NCBI RefSeq assembly: GCF_020921035.1
Contig: NC_063156.1
Coordinates: 29,560,283-29,624,282 of the forward strand
Direction of reading: 5' to 3'
Source of the DNA: Rhodamnia argentea
Lineage: Eukaryota > Streptophyta > Magnoliopsida > Myrtales > Myrtaceae
Length of the DNA stretch: 64,000 nt
Position 1 is the first letter of the stretch. Every line of letters starts with the position of its first letter. The position numbers were made by a program, and so were the translations under genes. Positions 23,458-36,427 of this stretch are shown piece after piece. A model generated the notes under the pieces. The model ran no database searches, was not told the DNA's origin, and saw only the letters and a list, made by a program, of their open reading frames with translations.

Positions 23458-26400
23458 CTACGAGGCCAAAGTGGTTGATTCACAACCATCATGTACACAT
23501 GCCAGGACATCCCTGTAATCCCTAGAGATAGTAAATGAATCATAGACCTTCCCGTCTCTGCTCTTCTTGTACTCGAACAGAAGGGACGAGTGGTTGAATG
23601 CGGTGAGCTTGGCAAATCCGTAGTCGCAGTCTCTATGCAGGCTCCAAATTGGCTGCAATTCGCTGAAGTATGATAACTCGCTCCCTCCACCACCGACGAC
23701 GACATGGATCGTCCCATTCACGGTGCCCGAATAATGAAACTTTTCTGTGTTCACACATTGATTCTGCATCATCCAATCGACAAATTGACTGTCATCATAA
23801 GTATCAATGGCATACACACCGCGAAAACAATGCCTCTCTTACGCTCAATGAACAATTAATTAGCCTCCAAAATCTCAACGTTCTTGGTTTCACCTGGTAA
23901 ATTGGGCATGTTCTTTCGTAGTTATGGACATGACCGTAGAATGCTATGTCGACTTTGTACTTCTGCCACAGCTTCTGCAAGCTATCCCTTCCCATAGGCT
24001 CCTCGAAAGAGCCCATCAAACTGTAGTAATCCACAGAAGAATAGCCAAGAACACGATGCACGGCAAATATCAGCCAAGGTTGCTTTTGTCTGTCCGCTGT
24101 TGCAAAACAGTTCTCAATGAACCTATATTGTTCAGAACCCTCCCTCCAGTCGTGTTCACTGTTGGCTATGCAGAAGTGGAACATGCCATAATCCGTTGAA
24201 TACCTGCACATATGTGGGGAGGGGCTAAGTTTGTGTTATGCCATTACTTGTACTTCCGCTCCATGAAATGATGCAAACCTCAAATGCTAGAAATTTTCGA
24301 CCAAAAAAAAAAAAATTGCTAGAAATTGGTTATGAAGAGTCAGAGTGTGGAGAAGATAGGAGAGAAACATGTCATGCGAATACACATAGTGCATGGACGA
24401 TTATTTGTCAACATATCCAAGATTTGTAATGACCTTACCTTCAATGAGAGTGAAAGACTTCGCTAAGCTGTCTTTCAGATTTGTCTCTTTCAACCATTGC
24501 AGGAACAGATATGAAGAGGTATTTCGCTGATTCTTTCATGTGGATTTGTTCTGATGGTGGGAATTCTACATGTCTTCCTACAAATTTAATTGATTCCTAG
24601 ACAATTCTTGGCTCTTTTAAATTAGTTCTGTCCTCTTAATGAATACACTGCATGTGTTTCCTCCTAAATTACAGTAGCACCAACCACTTACCAAAATTTC
24701 GCTATATTATCTGCAGGGACATAGAACATGGTCTGTGCTAGGACGCCGCATTCACCGCCTGAATCATTGGTGTCGTAAAATGATCCCGTGCCTGGAGTGT
24801 CACGCTCATGATTCCCACTGCATCCAAACTCCAGCATTATATATGGGTTAGGAAGTAGTTTGCTAATCCACACATCAAATGTGTACCTTGCAATCATGTA
24901 AGGGACAGTCGATGCAATGGGCTCGATCATAGATGTGAACTGATCCCACTGTGAAATATATCCATTTGCATATGTTATATCACCTATATGAAACACTATA
25001 TCTATGTTGGCCAAATCCTTGATGAGTTGATCTGTCGTGTTTAACGAGCCTGGCTGATAGCTATTGTACTCGTTTGACCCGTCACGCTCTGCCTGCAATC
25101 CATCCACATGGAGTTCCAAAATAGAAAAGGGAAAAAAGGAAGAGCGTTCAGCCAGGTTAAGATAAGTAGATGATGCGAAAACGCACAAACTGAACCAGAT
25201 TGGGCAGATTGTATAGAGTGCTGGCACCGCAAATGAACAGAAAGCAAACCTAAAATGTGAAAAGCATAATGCATCTCTGAAACTTGCTTATGCTGGACTA
25301 GATGTGGCATGCGATTTTCTTGTCGAATATTGTTCGATCAAACTATGAGATTTTATGCTATATGAAGAAAGAGAGACACTTCATCTTACATGACAACCAT
25401 ATCGAAAACTTTGTCTGACACTCTTTCCCAAAAACGAAGTCGAACTTCAGCATGAAGTGAATCTTGAAGCTATTTAATAATCAAGAAAAGACAAATGTGT
25501 GACTCTGTCCTTCCTGAGTTATGCTGCTTTTACCTTTCCCATGTCACCAAATATTACGACCTGCTGCAACGAGTCTTGTCCCGGATATGGAGGTGATTTG
25601 AAGGAGTACACCTTGCTCCAAACGTATGAATTGTTGGCTAATCTGTGGCCAAGCCTATATGTGTACCTGGAGCATCAAATCAAGGAAAACATATATGGTA
25701 AACCTGCTTATGTGGCAAAACTTATGACATGCATGTATTAGTCCAGAGCAATACCTTGCATTAGGCCACAGATTCTTTAGGAAACTTGTATGTATGAAAC
25801 CTGGATCTCGCCACCCTACCGTTCGTGCAGGTGGACCTGCAAACAACAAGATTTCTTGAGGACCATGATGTGTTAGTTTAAGATTGGACATGAAGGTCCT
25901 ATAGTTTGGGATTTATATTCAGCCATTGCCATGCACCATTTGCCTTGGTACCAGCAGGTTTAGACTTAAAGATTGTAGACTCGCAGCAAGGGCATATATT
26001 TGGAAACAACTGTTTAAGCGCTTCATAGCAAAATGATTATTAAATGTCATGGTGACAATGATGCCATATGAATTTGAAAGTAGTAATCCTGAACCACAAT
26101 TAGTTGTCAAAGAGTATACTACTTAGCATACAAAAAGATCATACCACACATGCTATTTTGTTGAATTGTCAATGTTCCAGCTGGCGCTCTAGTCTGGGTT
26201 TCTTCCTCAAGACACCACTCAACAAAAGGAATCGCTTCATGGATGTTATAGCCACTGGTCCAGGTAACTGTCATCTGTGCCTCACATCGGAGCAAGTTAT
26301 ATCACCATTCTCTTTGTTTGGCATATAGAATAGACAGTTACTTCTGTACTATTGAACTATTTTACCATCTAGATAAGCATCTCAGACCAGAGAACATATT

Positions 26401-28425
26401 GTCAACAAAATTATCACAACCATTATAACTGAGAGAAATGAAAAGGCTTAATAACCAGGAATGCTAACACGAAATTCTGAATCATTGGTGCACTTTAATT
26501 TGGACAAGCATATGGAAAGATTTTAGCTTGCAACCTGAAGAGAAAAATGAAAACAATGCACTGAGAGAACTTACTTCATCCCAAGACTTCCCTTGAGAAA
26601 GACGTGGATAAAGGGGTGCCTTTGGATTTGCATAGTTAATGAAATTCGAAACTGCCACAAGTTTCGGCTGCAAGAATTATGCACGATTGATCAAAGCCCA
26701 AGTTTCCACGTAACTAGTGCAAGGCTCCAAATAATAAGTGCTCCTAAAATATATTAGATCCTTCTTTTGGCCCGATGCAATGCCATTACAATCTGGACAA
26801 GATCAAGCATCAAAGAAACTGAGAAGCAGGTAGAAAGTACATTTGACAGCCCGCCTGAGAAGAGTGCAAATGAGAAGTCTGATCTCTGATTTATCAGTTG
26901 GAACTCCAAAGAAGCATTCCCCGTCTTTGTATAGTCAGAGCTGGACTCATTGGCAAACTTATACTGAAGTGGGCGCAAAAACAGCACAAATAAGCACAAC
27001 CAAGGTCAAAATTGGTTGACAATATTTCAGTTATGAAAAATATGGAATTTGCAGGGGTGGATCGATCTTTACCTTGATGGGAGCTGAGCATATAAAAGGT
27101 GCTCGCTGCCTTGGATCATTAGGTGGACAGGTAGAGGAGCTGTAACATTAGAGCAGATTCTTATTGGCCAAGCAATAAATAGTGGAAGGACGCGACCAGT
27201 GACAACTTGCGATATTCATCTATATACAGTTTCGCAATTTTCTCATCAAGCTAGATTGATATTTGATTGAATAAATTAGATTTCTGGAGACTTCCACGAG
27301 GCATACGGCTAGAGATAATGTAGGTATACAGAATATGAATGGAGTAGGAGGCTGGAGGCTACTTGAAGTTGGCAGGAGAAAAAACCGCAACCCAGTCGTC
27401 TTCGGCAGGTCTGGGGCTTTGAAAGTCCACGACAACCCACTCAGTATCTTCCCCCTACACACATGCGTGCATGTGGATACAAACATCATGATGTAAGGTT
27501 TTGCTCAATATATTTATCGGATATTAAAGCATGACCAAGCAAGTGAACAAGGAGTGTGACTGGTATCAGTGTCATATCAGATGAATCTTCTTTATCCAAT
27601 CTAGCCCCACCTTATACACTGGTCGTTGGGCATCAGATTAATCTGACAAGTCAAGACTTTGCCTGGACTAGTCATCAGCCTATCGAATGTGGTTGATGTT
27701 TTATTACAATGAATTATCAGCAACAGTCAATTTTTAAAGAAATGACGCAGCTTTGAATCGATGATCTTGAGTTATCGAAACGAACTACAATTTATCCCTT
27801 CTTCTGATCCGAATTCTGCACCCTCTCTGTACCAAAGAACCAGTGATTATAACTATTGACAAATTACTCTTTTGGGTAACTTTGCTACAACCCAAACCAT
27901 TATATTCCATATTGACCTACAGAATTACTGCCAATGCGGACTTAAAGCGCGTTTTGTGAAGCAAATCCCAAAAGTTCCCTCGAAGTCTGGATACCATTAA
28001 CGAATCTACCATTCGCTACTCATGTAATTAAGAAAGCCCAAGAACCCAAGTCTTTCTTGCTTAGCTGTGAGCGGACCCCAACTTGACCCGCTTGCAGTTT
28101 GGATATTATTAGCTACAAACGAAGAACTTGAAACACAGAGGAGAGAAGTCAAAAGCAGGGAAGAAGAAGATGAAACTAAGCACAATGAAACATGTACCGG
28201 GAGAGAAAGAAGGGAACAAAGAAAACCAAGTACCTTGAGCCCAAGAACAAGAGGGTGAGCACTGATGGAAGCATTCTCATGAAGCGCATAAACAGCGTTG
28301 TGGATCGCTATCTTGGAGAGCGGCTGCTCTCCAGCCACAGCGCTCGCGATTCGAACGCCGACCACGAGTAAGACCGCCACCAGCGACAACATGGAGTCAA
28401 CGGTCAGCAGCGGTGATCGACCCAT
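23458..28425 (-). CDS. Purple acid phosphatase PAP-C (PAP1/PAP27 type), complete
   Basis: Complete partner of PAP-A. Exons: 28425-28234, 27454-27363, 27139-27073, 26963-26841, 26667-26575, 26274-26145, 25836-25755, 25666-25534, 25092-24887, 24817-24692, 24203-23894, 23763-23458. All introns are GT-AG and in phase: 1860 nt, 619 aa. Ten of the eleven comparable exons have the same length as in PAP-A or differ only in the signal-peptide exon; exon 3 is 67 nt against 70. The N-terminus carries a secretion signal (hydrophobic about residues 12-25). Metal-ligand motifs: GDMG (D301), GDITY (D342, Y345), GNHE (N375), FAVH (H464), GHVH (505-508). The C-terminal exon has the GGGG stretch and the 'DSFTISRDY' tail. 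It is predicted to be a secreted or vacuolar phosphoesterase. An upstream in-frame ATG (28722) would place the signal internally, so 28425 is preferred. Confidence 0.96.
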
Positions 28426-28669
28426 CTCTGCATCGCATGAAGCAGCAGGATGACGAGAATTGTCTGATGAAATTTGTCCAATGTTAAGTCGTCTTAAGGA
28501 TTCTCCGGGTGGAAATTGCCGGCCATGGCCGACCCTGTTTTCCCTGACGAGCCCGCAGTAACTTTGACGCAAATGACAAATTACCGTTGTCCTTCCCCTT
28601 GGGTTTAAGAAATGTAACGGGGGCACGTGAGTCCCACGACAAGCCATATTGATCCAAAATTCAATCCAA

Positions 28670-28749
28670 ACTTTTCTACCAAACTTTTCTATGTATATCA
28701 GTTGAATCCACTTTTCTACCAAACTTTTCTATGTATATCAGTTGAATCC
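28670..28749. repeat. Perfect 40-bp tandem duplication in the PAP-C promoter or leader
   Basis: Positions 28670-28709 and 28710-28749 are identical 40-mers, about 245 bases upstream of the PAP-C start codon. It could alter promoter spacing or the leader. It has the same unit length as, but an unrelated sequence to, the 163-242 duplication. Confidence 0.92.
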
Positions 28750-29299
28750 TAAACCTTGCTGACCATTCTCCGCGACAAGACCTACATTGACATAATTTTT
28801 AATAATATTATAATATTTTTCAAATTTTTATTTATTTATTTTTTCTTTTTACTTTTTCTCCGCAAGCCTCCTTCACCAGGGCCGTGCGCATTTCATTTCG
28901 CATTCAAAAATTGCGGAATCTTACACCACTCTTAGACTAACATAGAGTCAACAAATCCAATATTTTCTTGTCCTTCCCGTGATTGTTAATCCCTGATTGC
29001 CAATCCATTCTATCAGGTAAGACTGAAGTTGTTTGATGATGACCGAAGCCATTACAAGTACAATGGCACAAGGCACGCATTCATCCCAACAAAAAGGAAG
29101 AAAAAAAAAATCCAAAACTCTTCAAGCTTCTACAGGGACTTACAGACTTATAGTGACCTCCTAATTGTTCCTTCAAATACACCCTGTCACGATCAATTGG
29201 CTTAGCAAACCATAATCTTAATTATGGACTAGTACATCATTTTTCTGAAAGTTTGATATGAAAAACAGCAAAGAAATGCTACATGCCACCTTCTCCAGA
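28750..29299. other. Gene-free intergenic stretch
   Basis: AT-rich sequence between the PAP-C promoter and the 3' end of the unknown gene at 29605. Nothing beyond short A/T runs could be supported. Confidence 0.6.
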
Positions 29300-29574
29300 A
29301 GTCGTACTTGATTTATCTTTGGATATGATGTCTTTGTGAATAATATATATATCCTTTTAGTTTGTTGCGCGATGACTAATTTTCTGGAAGCATTGAAATC
29401 TCCTTTTAAATCCTTAAGCAAGATAAACATCAGCAGCTAACCATTCTTCTGTACAGGTAGCAAAGCTTTGCGAAAACAAAATTAGTCATTGCGCCACAAA
29501 CTAAAAGGAGAGATATATTATTTGTGAAGACACCATGTCCAAAAGATAAAACTCTTGTTGTTCCACTTCTGTGC
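29300..29574. repeat. Imperfect inverted repeat (foldback) with arms of about 90 bp
   Basis: The left arm (about 29300-29392) pairs with the reverse complement of the right arm (about 29460-29574). The best blocks are 'ccttttagtttgt' with its complement 'acaaactaaaagg', 'gactaatttt' with 'aaaattagtc', and 'gatgtctttgtgaa' against 'ttgtgaagacacc'. The spacer is about 70 bases. Transcribed, it would form a long, bulged hairpin. It is either a miniature inverted-repeat transposon or a young hairpin locus, immediately 3' of the gene ending at 29605. Confidence 0.7.
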
Positions 29575-29604
29575 ATATACAAAGTGACTCAAGCACTACG
29601 CGGT

Positions 29605-32600
29605 TCACTTGTTTATGACTTGAGGCTTCGGAAAGAGGGCTGACAATTGCTTTTCCAGTGCGACCAAACTGATGCATCATTCAGAATATAGATCACCAAA
29701 TCACATAAAACAGTCAAACTGAAATACGGAAGAACAAACTTGAGTCACTCACATTTCATACTTCTGAAATGCTTCATTTTGTTTTGCCACGTAAAGATCA
29801 CTATCTCTTGGTATGTTGTTCAAAGGATTAGCTGTCAATCAACAAAAACAGGGGAAAACAAGTAAGAAATCATTAATTGGAAGCTAAAACAAGCGAAGCA
29901 GTAAAATAAGCAGCACGAGGGGGGAAAAATGCACCCCAAACAGAAGAGCCTTCAACCAGTGATCAATAAAAAAACTTTATTGGTCGATCGTTGGCATTAT
30001 AAAGAGAAGCGAGCATGATCTAAATGCACTTTGCTGGGTTGATTAGCAACTGCATCAGGGGAAAAGCAGTCAATATGCAAGGAAAGACGGTAATTTTGCA
30101 TCTCTGCAATTCTTCACAAATTAAGTCAGACTCAATCATCTAGAACTTAGTAGATCCTTTCAATTTTGAAGAAAAATCTAACTGCCCACTTGTCTTCCCC
30201 TCGCGTTATGCATTCTCAAAAATAGGATTCTATGTAAAAGTGCAAAGTGATACAGCGGATGGAGAATTTCACGTTTGGGGGGATAGGGTTCACCACCAGC
30301 CCATGGTACTAAAGTGTTCTATTGCTAAAAACTATGCTGTCATGCTCTAAAAGCCAGAGATGAGAACAGAAAATCATACATGGAAGTTGCATCGCTTGCT
30401 TATGAACCATGTCTTTGCTAGCATTAACAGAAGGAGCTTGAGGAACCAGCTGCAAAAGCAAACCCATTATGCAATAGAGTCAATAGTGAACAAAATCATC
30501 AGGTCTCTGAATGCCAAAAGATAAACTTTTGGTAGAATTTTGCGGAATCATGTGAAGGAGATGGAAGAACATAGAAACTGAAAAAAAAAAAAATGGAGAT
30601 AGGATGCCCCAGGTCTCTGAGCACAGTGATATTATTGGCGAATTGCAAAGTACTTAGAAGCAATACCTTCTGTTTTTCCCGTCTCTTTAGTATCTTCATA
30701 TGGCATTTTTTGATGTAGTGCGTCAAATGATATCGAGAATGTTTGGAGCAAAGTTGTTCTCTGATCTCTGGGTTGTCAGTTAGCCAGTCAGATATATCAT
30801 TGGATTTAACTACGTCATCTTGGTCCAGTGATTCCAACCAGGAATAAACCGGTATCCATTGATCAGTACGTTGAAACCGAGCAGGTGGATAATTCATATG
30901 ACGCGTTTCCTTTGTTTCCTTTTCCTGCCATAAGAAAAAATACCGTGCGCATGGATTGCCACTCAGTGCCTAGTAAATAGACAAGGCAATCTGCAGAAGT
31001 GAAAAACAAAACCAGGCATGCAATAGAAAGTCGATCAAAAGAAATTGATCATAACAAGATTGCAAGACCTGCACCAGCTTTGCCATCATTCTTTTACTAC
31101 TTTCAGTACTAGTTGATAGGAGAATGATACCTAACCTACGATTCATGCAATTGTGTGACTATATAAGTTCATGATCAGACGTGATATGCGATTGAATCCA
31201 AAGGGGATCCTTCAATAAATAGAGAATCCAGAACATTTAATAATAAAATCTCCTCCACAATCAAAGAGAATCCAGAACATTTAATAATAACATACAATCA
31301 ATCACTTACTAAAAAGACAACTCCACAACATCGCCAAAAAGAAATTCAAATCTTGATAACTGACAAGATCCCAGCATTTAGCCTCATGATTATGAAACGA
31401 GCTAGCACCGCAATTGATTTTGTCATGCTACTAATTTCATTGAATTTTGGCAAACAGAATTTGCGCAGAAATATGATGTCACTCCATCTTTTCTTATTTA
31501 ATCACATTTTTAAAACCTGTAAGCCCAAAAAAGATATCATTACGCATTTAAGCTGGAGCATATATAATATTCAGTATACAGAAAGCATGCAATTCCCATC
31601 TCTAGCTACGTGCATCATCCGAATGAGAATAGTGGATGATTAAAGTCAATTAAGAATGAGTTATAAAGTCGATCAAGTAAACATAGCTTGAATCAAAATG
31701 TTCCAGCAGCTTGTTTCCATGCTCCTAATCAATTGATTTACCATTTTTTTTGGTCGAGATTTACAATTCAAATCTATGCTTTTCAACTACATAAACTGAG
31801 TAGGCACACTCCCCTAGATAAAAAGGACATACTCTCCAGTCATTTCAAAGCTCCCGGAACAAATTTCGGAAAGTATAGCAGAATTGAATCATCTACTGAC
31901 AACGTTCGATGCTGTTTTTTTTTTCCTTTTTCAGAAACATGTGATGCTTTAGCCCATTGAAACTCTCTCCTTTTGTAAGTAAAATTCGTATCTCAATCAT
32001 TTTAGTACACTTGTTCAATTCAACCTGAAAAACATATCTAGCCTCTACTCAGCTCAGATAATACCGTGTAAACTCTCTTCTAGCTTTTCTTCTTTTTTCT
32101 TCTTTTCGTGTATGATCATGCACTCATCTCAGAATTCTCCATAAACTACACTTGGCCCGATATCTCATTACTCCAAAAACATTTTAACTGCTCTGGCAAC
32201 ACTATGGCACATGCCTTTAGTTTCGCCGAGTGGTTCATACCCAATGAAGAGGCACTTAATCAATACGTAATCCAACATCCGTTTTTCCATCCTCTCATGA
32301 CAAGTAACAGCTGATACGCATTTGAAAACGAATCCCTCAAATCCCGTACACAATCCAACCAGCCAGCAAGCATCGATCAATTCGATTCTATTCTCTACAT
32401 ACAAAAAGGAAAAAAAAAAAAATAAGACCTTTTATATCGCAAAATACGTTCGAGAGCACAACGTGGAAACAACTCGAAATCATAAACGGGACGGTGGAAA
32501 AGGGAGTACCTCTCCATGGATTTGAGCTGGCAATCGGAGGATGTTTTGAATGGAGAGGAGGCGCTCGATGAGCTCAGATCTCTCCATGGACTTGAGCTCC

Positions 32601-32791
32601 GATGGTAGGGACACATGGTTCACGTCGATCCAAGCCTCGACTTCCGTGGCGGTCACTTCCTTCGCTTCTGGGAAGGCTCGAAGCCAAGCTCTCGCCATGA
32701 CTTCCCATTCTTGGGTCTGCTCGGTCTGGTTCGGGATCGGATCGTGATCGTCTTCGTCTGGGGCTCCCACTTGCAGTGCCGAGTTCGGCAT
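29605..32791 (-). CDS. Unrecognised plant protein, 250 aa, five exons
   Basis: Exons: 32791-32510, 30924-30667, 30449-30380, 29831-29753, 29668-29605 (TGA). All are GT-AG and in phase, 753 nt in total. I do not recognise the family. What can be seen: an acidic N-terminus (MPNSALQVGAPDEDDHDP), then a helical region with 'EVMARAWLRAFPEAKEV' and a 'SMERSELIERLLSIQNI' helix. Exon 2 encodes an aromatic-rich, probably folded segment (RTDQWIPVYSWLESLDQDD, 'RYHLTHYIKKCHMKILKRRE') that ends in a basic patch. The C-terminus has a short amphipathic helix 'LVALEKQLSALFPK'. No signal peptide or membrane segment, so probably nuclear or cytosolic. Its clean splicing and coding character make it a real gene. 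It starts divergently from UBA5, 1.35 kb away. Confidence 0.82.
31220..31290. repeat. Short direct duplication in intron 1 of the unknown gene
   Basis: 'agagaatccagaacatttaa' followed by 'taataa' occurs at about 31220-31246 and again at 31264-31290, 44 bases apart. Confidence 0.85.
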
Positions 32792-34139
32792 TTTCGACCG
32801 GCCGAGCTCAGTTCAGAGGATGAGGCGAGACGGGAGAGGTCGCGTTGGAATTGGAATTCGAGGTAAAACGAATCAGCATCAAGATATCATACGGACATGT
32901 ACGTCGTACAATACAGGCCCAGATACACAAAATTCTGAGTCTTGTGTGAGCCAGTTGGGCTGGGCCAATTTTATTCTGGAATATTCTGGCTCTGTTTTCT
33001 GAAAAATAAATGATTTAAAAAAATATTTTCTTAAAATAATTACTTGAAAAATACTCAGATCTAAAAAGAGCAAAAAAATAATTAAAAAAATTATTCACGT
33101 CAACACCGATTATTCCATATAGGATCACCAATATCTACGTTAACAATTTCCAATCAAAGTAGTCGAAAAGATTCAATTATGAAATTGTCAAAAGATTTAA
33201 GACTCAACTAGCCAAATTGACCTTACCCAAAAAAAAAAAAAAAAGGCCAAATTGAAAGATTTTAATATTGAATTGGCACAAAAATTTTAGCACTTTCCCC
33301 CTTCAACTTATATTATTCATCCAACAAGGGTTTTCCATCAAGACTCTCCAAGTTCTATAATAACGCTGGCTTTGTTTGCTAGCCATGGTAACATAAAAAA
33401 AAAAATTAGTAACTTTATTCCTAGCTTGCACGATAAATTTAGAGTTAGGATTACCATCATCATGATTTTTCCTATTGTTATTAGCCAAAAAAGAGTCCAA
33501 ATCACCATTGGGAATAAGATTTTCCACGAAATATTAGGTCTCCTGCATTAACATTTGACAATAACATTACCGTTTATATAATCTTTCAAATTATCCACAA
33601 AAAAGCTTCGTAGAGAGCTAGGCATCCCAAAATCGTGTTGGAATTTTCTGGCAAGAGGGCGGCCTGTCGAAACATGAGCATGTATGTCTATTCTTCCTCG
33701 TTAGTCATTACATTGGAGATCAGATGGCGTCGTTTCCGTTTTTCCAAACACATTTCCAGCTTTCTCCTGTGAATTTCCCCAAGCGAGGCCTTGGATTGCC
33801 GATGCCATGGCCCAGATGCATTTGGGTTGCTAAACCTTGGAAGGCCGACAGATTACAGGCCCAGATGCGAAAATTGTCCGTGTAGATTGGAGCCGTTACC
33901 GAAGCCGAAGACGACGTTCATCATCTTCACTGTAAGAACGAAGGTTGGCTGTTTTTGACCTTTTCTTTAGCTCTGCACCCCCGAAAACAACAAGGGGTTG
34001 CATGCTGCCATGCTGGTGCTGGGCAAATAAAAGCAGGCGAGGAAGGAATCATTTACGACAGTCGACTCTCAGTCAGTGCATCGTCGATTCAATTCCCAAT
34101 TTCACAGTGAGAGAGGGAGGGAAGGAGGGGGGGTGGGAA
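32792..34139. other. Shared upstream region between the unknown gene and UBA5
   Basis: Divergent intergenic region of 1.35 kb. The right part, about 33640-34139, is less AT-rich and includes the UBA5 leader (gaggga/ggaggg purine run at about 34107-34135). The middle (33000-33560) is AT-rich with A runs. No further gene is supported. Confidence 0.6.
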
Positions 34140-36374
34140 ATGGAGACCGAATTGAAAGAGATTCTTGGCGATCTTGAATCGCTTGAGCGATCCTTGCCCG
34201 ATGCTTCTCCCCATGCCTCCATCGACAAGGTACTTCCAGCTTTGCTTCATCTCCATGCGTCCGCGATCTCCGCTTTCCTCGCGCACAACTGCGCCTGCAT
34301 TATTTTGGCCGGACATGTTTTCTGTCGCTTTCGTCCTGTCAGATGTTACTTGTGATTTTTCTTGCGATCTATGGCACCAGATTTCGAGAGAAAGAACAGG
34401 ATTAGATTTCTTATAAGCATCCATCCCCGTTGTTCTCTTGAAAATGTTCTCCGGCATTAGAAACGCATGGGACGTGTTAGATCCCGATAGTGTAAATTTG
34501 AACGTTGGAGGGTTTATTTGAATTGCCTGAAAAACTATGCGTGGACATGGAAGAGAGTACTTGATCGTTTCGGCTTTCCATTGCCTCTTGACTTTTAATA
34601 GTTCTGAAAACGAGGAGGATCAAAGAGGAAAACCTTAGTTCAAAGAAGCTTGAGTCCTTCAAATGAAGATGTTTTCTCGTAATAAATGATTGAGACGCTG
34701 AATATGTTTGCCTTCGTCTGGTGTGGTATGTAGCTGAGGTCGCGGGTGATGCATCTATCTGAGCTTGCAAAATTTGCCCCAGTTCGTCGCTCGAAAGTCA
34801 AGGTGATATTCTGTCAGTTCTCTATCCCTATTGTCTCTATGTTGCCTGGTCGTTAAACTTTGAGATTGTGATATGGAGATATCTGTTTTTGTTCCATTGG
34901 CAGGATATGAGTGCCGAGGTTGTAGACAGTAACCCTTATAGTAGGCTCATGGCACTACAAAGGATGGGAATTGTGGAGAATTATGAAAGGATACGGGAGT
35001 ACTCCGTTGCTATAGTTGTCTGTACTTATTTCTTCCTTCAATCTGTACCTCAATGAAAACAAGCTATTCATAGTGTATTCGCAAAATTCACTCAGCCAAA
35101 AAAAAAATGAAAAAGAAAAAGGTTTTGAATTGACTGGCTTATACCTTTCTATTGACGTCATTTCAAACTGCAGGGAATTGGTGGCGTGGGAAGTGTCGCT
35201 GCTGAGATGCTCACGCGGTGTGGTGTAGGTCGCCTCTTGCTGTATGATTATGACAAAGTCGAGTTAGCTAACATGAACAGGCTATTTTTCCGTCCAGAAC
35301 AGGTAGCTGACAGCGCTTAAGTTTTTCACCCTTTACCATCAATGTAATGAAATCAGGAAATTTCACCTTCAGCAATTAGCTATAAGAATGAGATCAAATT
35401 TTAACTGTTAGAAGAGTAGTGCTGGCCAGAGTTGCTTGTACAATATATAGCATGCATGTTGGTATCTGAAATGGTATTGCTTGGTCAATGGTCAGTCAAA
35501 TGTCTTTCTTTTACCTTCTTAGGTTGGGATGACAAAGACCGATGCTGCTGTTCAGACTCTGTCAGACATAAATCCAGACGTTGTCCTTGAGGTTTGTGCT
35601 TTATCCAGTCCTTGTTGGAGGTCAACCCACATCTCTTGGCAGATACCCATTTCTGAAAAGTAAACCAAGTTATTCTCAAAATGGCAAGATTGATCGAGCA
35701 GTATGAACGAAAGTTTTCATTGCTGCTTGTGATGATGGTATAGAGTTGCCACATCTATGGACATTGATGTGTCAATATGGATTTTCTATCGTTCACAAAT
35801 ATCACCGACCTAAAGAGATAGTTAGGTTTGTTTGACATCGATTTCCTATTACCGGCCCATGCTAATTTATAGTTCTACTTCTAGCTTAGGCGTAGGTAAC
35901 TAGATGTTTCGAAAACCATGGTCTAGAAATATCCTTGTCACGCAAAACCAGTTGAATTTGTGGGGTCTGATGTGAGTATTGATTCTGTCTGTTCCGGTTT
36001 ATCATTCCATTGTCAAACTTTCTGGTTTTTTCAGAGCTATACATTTAATATAACAACACTACAAGGCTTTGAAACCTTCATATCAAGTTTGAAGAATAAG
36101 TCCTTTCATCCAGACAAAGAAGGTAGCGGCGTGGATCTTGTGTTAAGCTGTGTTGATAATTATGAAGCCAGAATGGTTGTTAACCAGGTAGAGTTGTTAC
36201 CTTAGGTGGGCTAGAACTAATGATTGATTTCATTTTATTTATGTAATGACGAATTGTACATAGCTTGTTATGGCTTTATTAAATGTTTTCAATGGCTATG
36301 TGACATCAAAATTCTTGTGGTTATACAGGCTTGCAATGAGTTGAATCAGACATGGATGGAATCTGGTGTGATTC

Positions 36375-36427
<53 letters not shown>

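Noticed and set aside
28006-28722. 238-codon frame around PAP-C exon 1, suggesting an earlier start at 28722
   Set aside because: It runs through the 40-bp duplication and into intron 1. The PAP-A comparison and the signal peptide place the start at 28425.
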